NCBI RefSeq assembly: GCF_900156055.1
Contig: NZ_FTMQ01000005.1
Coordinates: 248,001 to 312,000, forward strand
DNA: 64,000 nucleotides
Direction: 5' to 3'
Origin: Rhizobium sp. RU33A
GTDB taxonomy: Bacteria > Pseudomonadota > Alphaproteobacteria > Rhizobiales > Rhizobiaceae
In this document: piece after piece, positions 37,801-46,872 of the stretch
How positions within the stretch are numbered: the first letter of the stretch is position 1
How the letters are laid out: each line of letters opens with the position of its first letter
Notes under the pieces: model-generated
Told to the model about the DNA's origin: nothing
Databases searched by the model: none
Seen by the model: only the letters and a program-made list of their open reading frames with translations
Translations under genes and position numbers: made by a program

Positions 37801-38271
37801 TCCAAGATCGAGCGCTTTTTGTGCTCCGATGAGCCCAAGACCATAGTTTCGGTCGAATTCCGGAATGTTTGCGAGATTGACGGAATTGTCGGCACCTGGC
37901 GGACGAGCACGATTCTGAATGCTTTCTGCGGCGCTAAATGAATAACTGGAAGCGTTGATCTGAGTGCGCCGGTGACTGGCACCGACCGCCGTTGCCAGCC
38001 GGATTGCATCTGCAAGCTCGGGTGCAATAGCCAAGGCCTGGCTTTGGATGGCGACCGCTCGAAAGGGCGTGATGCGGGTGTTTTCATAAACGGACGCCAG
38101 GAGCGAGGACTGTCCATGGGCGTGAGCGAGGTTTAACGCATCGACAAGCTGTTGAGAGCCAGCCTCAACGCTGACCTTGAAGGCCTCCTCGGCCCGAGCA
38201 AGTGACGGAGAAAGAGCAGTGGAGACGAGCAAGGCACTCAGCATCAAGGCATGAAGGGAGTTAGCAGACAT
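34840..38271 (-). CDS. Subtilisin-type (S8) serine protease autotransporter
   Basis: This 1143-residue secreted protein has a signal peptide (MSANSLHALMLSALLVSTAL, cleavage near ARAEE) and an S8 protease domain with all catalytic motifs: Asp in GVIDSGIDRT (about residue 169), His in GNGHGTHVSG (about 226) and Ser in GTSMAAPHVAGA (about 490). Autotransporter-type beta-helix repeats follow (SLTKTGQGTLVLLGNATFQR). The last ~280 residues form a beta-barrel that ends in SLDFRW with an aromatic terminal residue. It should reach the cell surface by type V secretion. The ATG at 38271 follows AGGAG; a start at 38286 lacks it. It is monocistronic. Confidence 0.93.
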   Translation of the reverse strand: MSANSLHALMLSALLVSTALSPSLARAEEAFKVSVEAGSQQLVDALNLAHAHGQSSLLASVYENTRITPFRAVAIQSQALAIAPELADAIRLATAVGASHRRTQINASSYSFSAAESIQNRARPPGADNSVNLANIPEFDRNYGLGLIGAQKALDLGLTGRGVVVGVIDSGIDRTTDGGSHHEFAGRIDPRSTSVFHWFDPNAAVAAGDVSAGFVRPADASEDGNGHGTHVSGIIGAGQNGVGMQGVAPGANILSIQALLSLPASQWLDSRNNFTIGDTTYNAHFLALCGSDAYLTDEDQCVQANPLGIGTAGAISYLATQSDVRVINGSFGPIIPDGSVTWNTGDLTDEANAVRAALRAGQILTIAAGNDGASAPISAENPSGIGLFPFIRPGNASVTNSAGHRIYTGSETADFSDMTDTALAAAEAADGIKRGRIIVVVATDSQKVLAEYSNKCGVAANWCLAAPGGTYDDRVERPIVSTFTNGTYRALQGTSMAAPHVAGAIAILVEAFPTYTPAQITNILFETAEDLGAPGADSVYGRGFLRLDRALESGPAGLDGNSTGRFVATAGSQKGDRQVWTTPITSSGSLTKTGQGTLVLLGNATFQRGVSVNQGELRVDGTLTGSSIEIGQNGNLSGNGTIVSNLFLRGQLSPGQSPGLLTINGDFTLAAGSQTNIEIDGLIAQDGIGGFDRISVIGVNRAVAVGGTLAPVLRGITGAANNNFTPKLGDSVRFLDVANGTITGSFTGLAQPGSGLAAGTRFDVVYGTGSLLLAATPLSYADLSGHGIRQSAAAVSIGRAIDASRPLAGIRPSDALQPLYSSLYLANAEGLAHGLEQASGVIYIDSGQATVMSLGRFADEIWSHQGELARTDLSSMDAARFWSKGGRWDGDHRSFAAESAGVTFGLDVPLDLGWLGGAFRYEGTDVHGGRHGQADLATYQAAVFGQTAWSGFDVAARAGLSHGRLDVARSISFAKGSQTFLNSKDHGWGGFAEASIFQTMELGDTRIMPSLSAGYRGFSFGGAQEAGTVLPLSTPNDLYEQAHITAAVNLSREFALESGVSLIPSLTMGYRHDIIEMTHQAGAEVLGTGFTVSGAEIGRDALIGGLKLAAVSNSGLSVSAAYDFDIREGSNQHKLTGSLDFRW

Positions 38272-38878
38272 TATGTCTCCTGGCATGCAATAGGGCGCAA
38301 GAAGATCTGCTCAGCGGAGCGGGGCGCGGCCGAGTTGCTTCGAGATCCGGTTAAGTTTGTGTAACTTAAACTGTGATCACGGCGTTGAAGGCAAGACATT
38401 CCTTCGACTGCCTATCGGCATAATCTGGGTGTAGCTTTAAGTTGTTCAGTCCAACAACTTCTCCATATGAGAGCATGGAGCAAGAAATCCAGCCAATTGA
38501 GCAATCTGGTAAGACAGTTCTTGAAAACGAAGCCTGACGTCTCGACCCTTGAACACCGAGGCGACTTACTTCTGCGATTTGCGCGGCATGACCCGTAGCG
38601 TTTAACAGCCGCCTCGGCCGCCGGCACTGTTGGAGAACGATGCGAAGAACTCGCGTATCTCCAAACCGCCAAACTGAAGGCAAAAGGGGAAATAGTTGAT
38701 GGGTGTTCACTCAGTTTACGCCGCACCTCAATTGATTGCGAATTCTACAGAGAATTCGGCAGGCGGGTCACTCGCAGCCGCAAGAGATATAGTGAAGCGC
38801 TTGGCCGGCTTACCGTAAGCAAGATACTGGTGCTCGATTAAAGCCGGTAGATGGTGTCCGTCGTCCAGCCGGATGGGC
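38272..38878. other. Intergenic stretch without a supported gene
   Basis: These 600 bases contain only short overlapping minus-strand frames (around 38366-38726) with no recognisable domain or ribosome site. The part next to 38271 must hold the promoter of the autotransporter gene; I could not pick out convincing -35/-10 elements. Confidence 0.5.
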
Positions 38879-39238
38879 CTAAAGCAGTTTTTCCCCTCTG
38901 CGTGACACGCGGTTCATCAACCCGCCTGTACTGACACCAATCAGCACGCCGAATGCCTTGACCAGAGCATCATGAAACTGGGGGTGCCGCGTTACGGAAA
39001 AATACTGACCCAGCTCGATCAAGAACACAGCCAGCAACAACGCGAGGGCAATTGGAAGTATCCGGCGCGGATAGGCGATCACGAACAGCGCCGACATCAC
39101 GACGAAAGCAATCGCTCGATCAAGATCTGCCGAGGTTATCGTCGCGGGTCTCACCCCAATCGGTGCGACCGTGACAAAGATGATGACGGCCAACCCTGTC
39201 CAGGCGGCAAAGCGGACGAAACTGCGAATGGTCGGCAA
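38879..39238 (-). CDS. VanZ-like membrane protein
   Basis: This 119-residue protein has four hydrophobic segments and the VanZ-family arrangement (ADLDRAIAFVVMSALFVIAYPR followed by FLIELGQYFSVTRHPQFHDA, shown here in parts). VanZ proteins are small integral membrane proteins with a role in teicoplanin tolerance in Gram-positives; in alphaproteobacteria the role is unknown. It stands alone between the autotransporter and the amidase operon. Confidence 0.75.
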   Translation of the reverse strand: MPTIRSFVRFAAWTGLAVIIFVTVAPIGVRPATITSADLDRAIAFVVMSALFVIAYPRRILPIALALLLAVFLIELGQYFSVTRHPQFHDALVKAFGVLIGVSTGGLMNRVSRRGEKLL

Positions 39239-39463
39239 TCCATGAAAAAAATACGCCTACCAGCGGCAAGGCAAGAAAGCCGCCAGCGACGAATGCCAAC
39301 CGAGCCGCAAGAGCTATAATCTTGGCAGGCTTGCGATATCGCAGCTCCACCAGCGCTGATCAATATCCGCCAATGCAGGGCAGCCATGCGCCCTTCGACC
39401 CGGTACGACCCGAGACACAACGACCATCTCAATTTCTCCGAGTGAAATTGCGCCTTGCCCTTC

Positions 39464-40339
39464 TCAACCCATGGCCTGCCGGCCGCGATCAACCGAGGCA
39501 CACGCGACCGGCATCTGACTCAGATCGCGTCGATGCTCGGCCATAGGGATCATCTGGCGCACTTTGTCGACGGTTGCTCGGTCAATCTCGACGTTGACGA
39601 TGCCGATGTCCTGCCCCGCCCTTGCAATGATCCGACCCCAAGGATCGACCATCATGGAATGCCCAAACATTGCGCGGTCTTCGCCGTCCGGAGCTCGGTA
39701 GCTGCCGCATTGGCCACAGGCTGCGAAATAGCATTGAAACTCTATAGCACGGGCCCGGCAGAGAACCTCCCAATGGTCCCGGCCCGTCTGCTCAGTGAAA
39801 GCGGCTGGCAAGATCACCAGATCAACCTCGAGGCTCGCCAGCCGATCAAAGAGGCGCGAGAAACGCAGATCATAGCAGATGGCACAGCCGATCCTGAACC
39901 CGCCGATCTCATAGACAAGCAACCCATCCCCCGGTGCCACTACTGCCGATTCAGCATAGCGCTTGCCGTCAGGCGCCGTGATGTCGAAGAGATGGATCTT
40001 CCTGTAGCAGCCGATTTCCTCGCCTTTTGGACCGAAGACGACAGTCGTGTTGAAGATACTCGGATCATCAAGGCGTCGCTCCAGCAGGCTACCGGCGTGG
40101 ACAGCGACGCCTGCCTCACGGGCAAAGGCCTGAACCATTTCATAGGCTTCACCACCGGGTACAAGATCGGCCGCCTGGCGCTTGTCCTCCGGCGTTCCAC
40201 CCGTCCAGTCGAAATGCTCCGGCAAGACAAGGAGATCGGGCTTTGCTACAGCCCAGGCGTCGCGCATCAAACGCAGAGCTTGGGCGATGTTGCCTTTGCG
40301 ATCCGGCTGCGAATTCATCTGAATAAGAGAGATCTTCAT
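39464..40339 (-). CDS. Carbon-nitrogen hydrolase (nitrilase-superfamily amidase)
   Basis: This 291-residue hydrolase has the nitrilase-superfamily catalytic triad: Glu41 in LVLPEHFDW, Lys114 in CYRKIHLFD and Cys155 in GCAICYDLRF. The second Glu and closing FNTTVVFGP and RARAIEFQCYFAACGQCG segments fit the omega-amidase/carbamoylase branch rather than true nitrilases. Its ATG overlaps the stop of the RraA-like gene (ATGA). It is the last gene of the dioxygenase operon and would release ammonia from an amide; the substrate is not identified. Confidence 0.9.
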   Translation of the reverse strand: MKISLIQMNSQPDRKGNIAQALRLMRDAWAVAKPDLLVLPEHFDWTGGTPEDKRQAADLVPGGEAYEMVQAFAREAGVAVHAGSLLERRLDDPSIFNTTVVFGPKGEEIGCYRKIHLFDITAPDGKRYAESAVVAPGDGLLVYEIGGFRIGCAICYDLRFSRLFDRLASLEVDLVILPAAFTEQTGRDHWEVLCRARAIEFQCYFAACGQCGSYRAPDGEDRAMFGHSMMVDPWGRIIARAGQDIGIVNVEIDRATVDKVRQMIPMAEHRRDLSQMPVACASVDRGRQAMG

Positions 40340-40989
40340 GATTGCTGATCGCTTTCAAAATCAAAAATGGAAAGGCCCTTGGCCAAGTGCGCGCGCAGAC
40401 GTGCCGAACGTTTCTGCCGCTCGATGGCGAAATGGGCGAGCGCCTCCATGCGCTGCCGCTCAGCCACAAAAACCCCTTCGTGATCGGCGAGTACGGCATA
40501 GCCTGGCAGAACGGCGGTAGCGCCACAGGCAATCGGCACATTAATTGAGCCGCCGACTGCAATCTTGCGGTTTGTGGTGCGCGCTGAACGACCACGACAC
40601 CAGACAGGCAAGCCGACCGCGATAATCTCCTCGAAATCGGTCGCCGGCCCGTCGATGATGATGGCTGCAGCTCCCCGCGCCCGAGCAGCAAGCGCAACAC
40701 CACCGCCGACACAGGCGATATCATCGCGATCGACCCGCGAAATCACCAAGATGTCGCCGGGCTGAATGAGATCAATGGCCTTGTAGATCACCGCACCGTC
40801 ACGACCCGGTGCCGCGACCGTCAAAGCCTGACCCGAAACCCGTGCCGGCGTGATCGGCAATATGCCATCGCCGACAAAACCTAGATGTTCCACATGGCCG
40901 ATCGTGGCAGCTTCGGTCTGCGAGAGCAGGTCGACGAGCGCCTTCGACAGAGGAGGCTGGTTGGGCTCGACCTGATAGTCTGTTCGCAT
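40336..40989 (-). CDS. RraA-family protein (aldolase-like)
   Basis: This 217-residue protein belongs to the RraA/HMG aldolase family: the segment GDILVISRVDRDDIACVGGG and the metal/substrate region ARGAAAIIIDGPATDFEEI are typical. Family members are class II oxaloacetate decarboxylases and 4-hydroxy-4-methyl-2-oxoglutarate aldolases; E. coli RraA regulates RNase E. The ATG at 40989 follows AGGAGA; the frame extends 39 codons upstream over the spacer and is not used. It lies between the dioxygenase and the amidase, suggesting a metabolic rather than regulatory role. Confidence 0.88.
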   Translation of the reverse strand: MRTDYQVEPNQPPLSKALVDLLSQTEAATIGHVEHLGFVGDGILPITPARVSGQALTVAAPGRDGAVIYKAIDLIQPGDILVISRVDRDDIACVGGGVALAARARGAAAIIIDGPATDFEEIIAVGLPVWCRGRSARTTNRKIAVGGSINVPIACGATAVLPGYAVLADHEGVFVAERQRMEALAHFAIERQKRSARLRAHLAKGLSIFDFESDQQS

Positions 40990-41035
40990 CGTCTTCTCCT
41001 GCTCTCGCATTCCCGCCCCACTTAGACTTGGCCAC

Positions 41036-41902
41036 TCAGACCGGACGTTCGCCCGACGTGGTCGTACGATGCATGATGCGGATGGTATTGGGATCGAAGC
41101 CATCACGGCGATGCATGGTGCAGCGATTGTCCCACATCATGATGTCGCCTTCCTCCCAAGACTGTACGAAGATGTCGCTCTGGCCTGTCGTGTGCGCCCA
41201 AAGCTCTTGCAAGAGGCCGAAGCTCTCGTCCTGTGGCATACCGACGATCCAAGCGCCTTCGATCGTGCCACCGAGATAAAGTGCCTTGCGACCCGTTTCG
41301 CCATGGGTGCGGACAAGCGGATGAACGACCCCGTCCCATTCCCGGAAGTCCTTGCTTTTCGGCTCCTGCTTGTTCAGCCGAAGCTTGCCGGTCTTGTCAT
41401 AGACATTCTGGAAGAAGATCTGTCGGCCGGTCACAGCCTTTTTCAGTGCCTCGGGCAAGCTCTCGTAAGCGAGATAGGTGGAGAGGAAATAGGTGTCACC
41501 ACCCGACGGCGGGACCTGGATTGCGCGCAGGATCGCACCGGCCGGCGGACGCTCGTAGAACCAGGTGTCGGTGTGCCAGGTCGCCTCGCTATTGCCGAGC
41601 GCGCCGCTCGGCTTGCCGTCCTTCATCTGGTTGGAAATCACCAGGATTTCCGGGTGGGTCAGGTGGCCACCTTCCTGCAATTGCTTAGGGTGAATGACAA
41701 ACTCCCCGAAATACCGCGAGAAGCGCACCTGATCGGCGTCGGAGATTTGAGTGCGCTTGAAGCGCAGCACGCCATATTCGAGCCACAGCCGGCGTAGCTC
41801 GGCGATATCGCGGTCGTCATAGTCATGAAAATCAAATCCCTCGACTTCGGCGCAGACATTGGTGGAGTTCTGCGTCGCGTGGATCTTTTCCTTGAGCATC
41901 AT
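41036..41902 (-). CDS. TauD/TfdA-family Fe(II)/2-oxoglutarate-dependent dioxygenase
   Basis: This 288-residue dioxygenase has the 2-His-1-Asp iron site (His110 and Asp112 in ATWHTDTWF; His264 in NRCTMHRRDGF) and the 2-oxoglutarate-binding Arg279. It should hydroxylate its substrate with release of succinate and carbon dioxide, often cleaving a C-S, C-O or C-N bond. It follows the transporter ATPase by 140 bases and starts after AGGAGACAGG. Taurine is not indicated by context; a novel amine or ether substrate imported by the PotABCD-like system is plausible. Confidence 0.9.
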   Translation of the reverse strand: MMLKEKIHATQNSTNVCAEVEGFDFHDYDDRDIAELRRLWLEYGVLRFKRTQISDADQVRFSRYFGEFVIHPKQLQEGGHLTHPEILVISNQMKDGKPSGALGNSEATWHTDTWFYERPPAGAILRAIQVPPSGGDTYFLSTYLAYESLPEALKKAVTGRQIFFQNVYDKTGKLRLNKQEPKSKDFREWDGVVHPLVRTHGETGRKALYLGGTIEGAWIVGMPQDESFGLLQELWAHTTGQSDIFVQSWEEGDIMMWDNRCTMHRRDGFDPNTIRIMHRTTTSGERPV

Positions 41903-42042
41903 AGTCCTGTCTCCTTGAAATGCGGCGAGGAAGTCCTCAACCGATACGGCACCCAGCCGTTGTCAAACCCTAGGCCGGTCCTTGCCCGGCGCTCCAATAG
42001 CGATCGGCCGCCATTGATAGGCGCGGCCGATCGCTCACGCCT

Positions 42043-43119
42043 TCAGGATGAAAGCAGCCTGACATCCTCCGGCGCCACCGATAGCCAGAGCTCACCGCCC
42101 GGTGCCGGCAGTGCGAGACCTTGAGAGGCGCTGCAGACAAGGGTGATCAGCAGATCGGCAGCGAGTTCGACAGAAAGCTCCAACTGAGCCCCGAGATCGA
42201 CGACCCGCCTCAGGCGTCCGGCAAGCCTGTTCGGCCCGACCTCTGCCGCAGTCGAAAGATGCAGATGTTCGGGGCGAATGCAGACAAAGCCTGTTTCCGG
42301 TGTCACCTTTTTGGCGGCAGAGACCAGCGAGATGCCGCTATCGGCCAGCATCACCTCCGTGCCTCGCCCGGTCGTCTTCCAGGCGGAATAGGGAATAAGG
42401 TTCGATCGCCCGATAAAATCCGCAACAAAGCGGGACTTCGGATTGCGATAGATCTCGCCCGGCCGTCCTTCCTGGGCAATCTCGCCACCCCACATGACGA
42501 TGATGCGGTCGGACATGGCCATGGCCTCTTCCTGGTCATGGGTGACATAGACAAAGGTCATGCCAAGCTCTGCCTGAATTTCCTTCAGCTCGATGCGCAT
42601 GGCCTCGCGAAGCTTCAAGTCCAGGTTGGAAAGCGGCTCATCGAGGAGGAGGACGGAGGGACGTGGTGCAATTGCCCGGGCCAGCGCCACCCGTTGTTGC
42701 TGGCCACCAGAGAGCTCGCGCGGATAACGCTCGGCAAATCCCGATAGATGGACGCTCTCAAGCGCATCGGTGATCCGGCCCGCGATCTCCTCTTTGGGCA
42801 CCTTGCGCATCTTGAGCCCGAAGCCAACATTCTCCGAGACCGTCATATGGGGGAAGAGCGCATAATTCTGGAAGACGAGGCCGATATTGCGGTGTTCGGG
42901 CGAGACACGCACCTGGCTCTTGCCGCGTATCCTGATGTCACCGGACGACGGTGTGGCAAAGCCGGCAATCATGTTGAGTGTCGTTGTCTTGCCGCAACCG
43001 GAGGGCCCGAGGATGCTGACAAATTCACCGCGCGGCACGGACAGACTGAGATCGCGCACAACGGGCACTGCGCCATAGGACTTGCTCACCGACTGGAGTT
43101 CGATATCGAGTGGGGTCAT
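42043..43119 (-). CDS. ABC transporter ATP-binding protein (PotA type)
   Basis: This 358-residue ATPase has Walker [12 protein letters not shown]-loop [13 protein letters not shown], signature [14 protein letters not shown], Walker [17 protein letters not shown] and switch His in [16 protein letters not shown], followed by a C-terminal TOBE domain. These are features of the PotA/FbpC group, importers of polyamines, iron or small anions. Its start overlaps the stop of the upstream permease. It is the last of four transporter genes. Confidence 0.94.
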   Translation of the reverse strand: MTPLDIELQSVSKSYGAVPVVRDLSLSVPRGEFVSILGPSGCGKTTTLNMIAGFATPSSGDIRIRGKSQVRVSPEHRNIGLVFQNYALFPHMTVSENVGFGLKMRKVPKEEIAGRITDALESVHLSGFAERYPRELSGGQQQRVALARAIAPRPSVLLLDEPLSNLDLKLREAMRIELKEIQAELGMTFVYVTHDQEEAMAMSDRIIVMWGGEIAQEGRPGEIYRNPKSRFVADFIGRSNLIPYSAWKTTGRGTEVMLADSGISLVSAAKKVTPETGFVCIRPEHLHLSTAAEVGPNRLAGRLRRVVDLGAQLELSVELAADLLITLVCSASQGLALPAPGGELWLSVAPEDVRLLSS

Positions 43120-43922
43120 TTGCTTCCACCATGGAGTTGAGCGGAAAAACCGCCGATTTTTTCAAAGATGAAGATTGCCGCCAGAATGAAGATCATCGAG
43201 GCGACATTGACGGCCGCCATGACCGGGTCGAGGCTGTATTCGAGGTGATTGATCACCTTGATCGGCAGCGTGGTATCACCCGGTCGAACGAGGAAGACCG
43301 AGAGCGGGATGTTGTTGAAGGAGATGATGAAGGCGAAGGTGACACCGGACAAAAGGCCCGGCTTGATCAGCGGCAGCAGGATGTAGCGCAATCGATCAAA
43401 GCGGCCGGCCCCCAGGATCTGGGCCGCCTGGTCGAGCCCCCGATCAAAATTCGCGATCGAACCGGCCACCATGCGCGTCACAAATGGCAGGGTCAGCACG
43501 ACATGGGCGGCAATCAGGGCTTCCGTCCCAAGTAACTGCTGCAGGCCCAGTTGCGAGATGAACAGAACGACCGCAACACCCTTAACGATCTGCGGCACCG
43601 AAAGCGGTGATAGCAGGAAGGACATGACGACATCGCTTTTCGGAAAGCGCTCAAAGACAATGGCATAGGCCGCCATCAGTCCTGCCAATCCACTGATGAC
43701 ACTGACGATCACGGCAATCTTGACGCTGAGCCAGAAAGGTTCGAGCCAACGTGGATCGACGAGATCCCCATACCAGCGAAGTGTCCAGTTGAGGGGATTG
43801 AGCGTCACCTCGGAGGTCGGGCTGAAGGATGCAGCGAGAACCACGATGATCGGCATGGTGATGAAAACGAGGACCGCAAAAAGCGATACCCAGAACAGAA
43901 GACTGGATACACGGTTCATCAT
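43116..43922 (-). CDS. ABC transporter permease (PotC type)
   Basis: This 268-residue permease has six hydrophobic segments, an N-terminal WTLRWYGDLVDPRWLEPFWL typical of PotC, and the EAA-type loop DQAAQILGAGRFDRLRYILL. Its start overlaps the stop of the other permease gene (ATGA), so the pair is coupled. Confidence 0.92.
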   Translation of the reverse strand: MMNRVSSLLFWVSLFAVLVFITMPIIVVLAASFSPTSEVTLNPLNWTLRWYGDLVDPRWLEPFWLSVKIAVIVSVISGLAGLMAAYAIVFERFPKSDVVMSFLLSPLSVPQIVKGVAVVLFISQLGLQQLLGTEALIAAHVVLTLPFVTRMVAGSIANFDRGLDQAAQILGAGRFDRLRYILLPLIKPGLLSGVTFAFIISFNNIPLSVFLVRPGDTTLPIKVINHLEYSLDPVMAAVNVASMIFILAAIFIFEKIGGFSAQLHGGSK

Positions 43923-44815
43923 GCAACACCTCCTCGGCCACTCAGCCTCATACGACGACGTGCCTCGAAGCGGATCCCGAGAAAGGAGACCCCGAGCATC
44001 ATGAGAAAGAGGGCATTGGCCATCACGGCCGCAAACGGCCAGTTGACATAAAACAGCACCTGTTCGGCGATCATGGTCGCCAGCACTTTGAACCCCGCGC
44101 CACCCAGCAGGGCAGGGGTGGCATAGGCACTCGCCGCCATGGTGAAGGAGATGAGAAGGGAGCTGATGATACCGGGCACGGAAAGCGGCAGAACGACATG
44201 GCGCATGACGCTGATCCGTGACGCTCCCAGCACCTGGGCTGCCCGTTCCAGATTGGGATCGATGCCTTGAATACTGGTCATCAAAGAGAGAATGCCGAAG
44301 GGCAGCACCACATGGGTCAGCCCGACAACAACGGCAAACATGTTCTTCGACAAGGGCAGGGGAGAGGCAATCAGACCGAGATGCAAAAGCGCATCATTGA
44401 TGAAGCCGCGGTCCTCGAGAATGATCAGCCAGCCATAGGTGCGAAGAACAACGCCGGCGAGCTCAGGCGCCAGCGCCAGAGCAAAGACCAGAGCCCGAGT
44501 CCGTCCCCGTGCCCGCGCCAGATAATAGGCGACGGGATAGCCAAGCACCGTGACGCAGACCGCCACGCAAAGCGACATCACAACCGTGCGAAGAATACCC
44601 GGCAGTGACAGACCATCTGTCAAGAAGCGTTGGTAGCTTGCAAGCGACGGCAGGCCTGATGCGGGATCGGTAAAGCTGAGCCCCATCATCATACCCATCG
44701 GCAGGGCAAAGAAGATCAGGAGCATCAGAACGGAGGGAGAAAGCGCAAGATACAGATGCGCCGGTCCCTTTGCCCGCGGCAGCGCCGCGGGCAGGACAAG
44801 AGAGAGACTGCTCAT
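43919..44815 (-). CDS. ABC transporter permease (PotB type)
   Basis: This 298-residue permease has about six hydrophobic segments, LGYPVAYYLAR in the second, and the loop ERAAQVLGASRISVMRHVVL that contacts the ATPase. It follows the binding-protein gene by 9 bases. It should form the channel with the 43116-43922 product. Confidence 0.92.
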   Translation of the reverse strand: MSSLSLVLPAALPRAKGPAHLYLALSPSVLMLLIFFALPMGMMMGLSFTDPASGLPSLASYQRFLTDGLSLPGILRTVVMSLCVAVCVTVLGYPVAYYLARARGRTRALVFALALAPELAGVVLRTYGWLIILEDRGFINDALLHLGLIASPLPLSKNMFAVVVGLTHVVLPFGILSLMTSIQGIDPNLERAAQVLGASRISVMRHVVLPLSVPGIISSLLISFTMAASAYATPALLGGAGFKVLATMIAEQVLFYVNWPFAAVMANALFLMMLGVSFLGIRFEARRRMRLSGRGGVA

Positions 44816-44824
44816 GACTGATCC

Positions 44825-45877
44825 TCACCGCGCCGCCGACACGACGTCACGGTCCCAACGCTCGGACCATTCGGACATGCGTGTCGCCATTACTGTGAGA
44901 TCAGGCAGGAGAAGCTGATCAAGCTCTTCCGCGCTGATCTGACGGGACAGAAGCTCCTCCGGCACAGTAATATCACTGCGCGCACTGCTGACACGGTAGC
45001 CTTCGACCCAGGCTTCCTGGCTGGACTTCCTCAGGAAGAAGTCGATGAAGCGATAGGCGGCTTCCTTGTTTTCAGCACCGACCGGCACGCTCAGAGTCGC
45101 AATCAGCGGGATCGTGCCCTCCGCGGGACGAACATAATCGACAGGCGCACCGGAATCGACAAGCAGCTGCGCCCGTCCGTTCCAGAACGGCATGGCCCAG
45201 ACGGAACCGTCCCTGATATAACTTTCAAGAAGGGCAGACGACTGTTCAAAGCCAATCGACTGACGCGCCACAGAGGCCATGGCAGCAAAACCCGGGTCAA
45301 GATCATCGACCAGTCCGCCGCCATTCATGACCGACATGACCTGCAGCAGGTTGACTGCCATGACATTCTGAAAGGTCGGCAGGATCACCCGACCGGAAAG
45401 AGCCGGATCCAGCAACAGGTTCCAGGAGGACGGCACGCCCTCGACATGATCGGTGCGATAAAGCAGCGACATGTATTGCACTTCATGCACCGCCCCACAG
45501 GGACCGGCAGCATCAGATAGACGCGGCGACAGATGAGAAAGCTCACCAATCACATCAACCGGCAGCTCTTCCAGCAGACCTTCCTGACACCCTTGCAAGG
45601 CTTGGGCCGCCGTCATGACGACGACATCGAAACCGGGGCGACCACCGGTTGCCTTGATCTTCGCATAATCCTGCGACGATGATCCGACCGCATCATAAAC
45701 CACCTCAATCCCGGTCTCAGCCTCGAACGGTTCGATGATCCTTGAGCGGATGAGTTCCTCGTAAGGCCCGCCATAGCTGTTCAGCACAAGCTGCTCTGCA
45801 GCCACCGAACCGGCATCACCGACAAAACCAAGCAAGGGAAAAAGACCGACGATCACACGTCGCATACGCATACCCAT
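44825..45877 (-). CDS. ABC transporter substrate-binding protein (PotD/spermidine-putrescine-like)
   Basis: This 350-residue periplasmic protein has a signal peptide (hydrophobic IVGLFPLLGFVGDAGSVAAE) and the PotD/family 1 fold starting LVLNSYGGPYEELIRSRIIE, with PEELLSRQISAEELDQLLLP near the end. The ATG at 45877 follows GAGAG; a GTG at 45889 gives a 4-residue longer form. It is the first gene of the operon that ends with the dioxygenase, RraA-like protein and amidase, so its ligand is presumably their substrate. Confidence 0.9.
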   Translation of the reverse strand: MGMRMRRVIVGLFPLLGFVGDAGSVAAEQLVLNSYGGPYEELIRSRIIEPFEAETGIEVVYDAVGSSSQDYAKIKATGGRPGFDVVVMTAAQALQGCQEGLLEELPVDVIGELSHLSPRLSDAAGPCGAVHEVQYMSLLYRTDHVEGVPSSWNLLLDPALSGRVILPTFQNVMAVNLLQVMSVMNGGGLVDDLDPGFAAMASVARQSIGFEQSSALLESYIRDGSVWAMPFWNGRAQLLVDSGAPVDYVRPAEGTIPLIATLSVPVGAENKEAAYRFIDFFLRKSSQEAWVEGYRVSSARSDITVPEELLSRQISAEELDQLLLPDLTVMATRMSEWSERWDRDVVSAAR

Positions 45878-45889
45878 GGCAGCTCTCAC

Positions 45890-46590
45890 TTTCTTCTGGT
45901 TGTTCCCAGAAAGAAGGTGCCGTCATGGGTGCAAGCGGTCTAATAGTGACTGCACCGGATTCATCGCGATAGCTAATCAAACAACGAACTATCAAACCCT
46001 ACAACCACGTCAGGTCCGGGGTGCAACCCGCAATGAATGAATTTGCTCTGAACGTGTGAGTGTTGCGGCGGCGAGCTCGTCAGAGACCGATGCCGAACAG
46101 GCACGACGGCCTCTGGCACTCGCATCGATCCGTGATGTCGCCTGGCGCGCCGATGCCGCCCGGCATGTCAGCACGACGGTTCAGAACGTCAACGATGAGG
46201 TGTTTCGCTTCTATACCCAGGGTCATAACTGGCTGACGGCTCAAGAACGAGAAATAATCCATAGCTGCAGCGCAAGCCATCAAACGCGGACTAACGCATT
46301 ATCTTGTTGTTGTTAGGTTATGTGTTTGTGATCTGCTAAAACTTATTTGTGAAGAGTTCAGCCTCTCGGTGATCAAGGAAACCCAGTCGCGAAGTGCGAG
46401 CCAAACAACGTAGGGAACGCTCCAGCCCCCCCGAGACGTCATGCGCTGATCTGGGCAATCTTAGCACTCAAATGCCTCGCCGCGGTGGCTGGAGTTACCA
46501 CCGATCCTGCCACGGGCGCGGTCCATCAGTTTTTTCCAGGCAAGGCCGGTCAACCTTACCGCGGCTGCCCTTGAAGCCCAGATCCACAGA
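45890..46590. other. Intergenic stretch without a confident gene
   Basis: The first part must contain the promoter of the PotD-like operon. A plus-strand frame at 46056-46316 (86 codons, GTG start) includes SIRDVAWRADAARHVSTTVQ, faintly like a LacI helix-turn-helix, but the similarity is weak, there is no effector domain, and it ends in a low-complexity cysteine run. I do not call it a gene. Confidence 0.45.
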
Positions 46591-46872
46591 CTAACGAGTA
46601 AGGGCCAGTTTTTCCTCTCTGACCACAAGCAAGCCACCGCCTGAGACAACGCAGTGATCAAGGCCGGCTGTTCTGAAGGCATCTTCAATCGCCCAGCCGA
46701 AACGGTAGAAATCTTCCCAGACGATATCGACATCGCGAAAACGGTTTGATGACGAGACACGTTCGGCGAATTCGTCCAGGTTTAGACCCAATATCCGCGC
46801 ATGCCCCCCACGCTCTTGCAGATCTAAGGTCAGATCCAAGAACCCCGCATCTGTACTGGAACTCTCCATCAT
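46591..46872 (-). CDS. Hypothetical protein
   Basis: This is a small acidic protein of about 93 residues with no family I recognise. It contains LDLTLDLQERGGHARILGLN and DIVWEDFYRFGWAIEDAFRT, which read as ordinary soluble protein. The ATG at 46872 follows GAGGG with good spacing; the frame opens at 46899. It stands alone, so its context says little. Confidence 0.5.
   Translation of the reverse strand: MMESSSTDAGFLDLTLDLQERGGHARILGLNLDEFAERVSSSNRFRDVDIVWEDFYRFGWAIEDAFRTAGLDHCVVSGGGLLVVREEKLALTR

Noticed and set aside
40336..40989. RraA-like protein as a ribonuclease E regulator
   Set aside because: Its place inside a catabolic operon between a dioxygenase and an amidase favours an aldolase or decarboxylase role.
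46056..46316. Possible LacI-type DNA-binding fragment
   Set aside because: The SIRDVAWRADAA match is short and weak and nothing downstream supports it.
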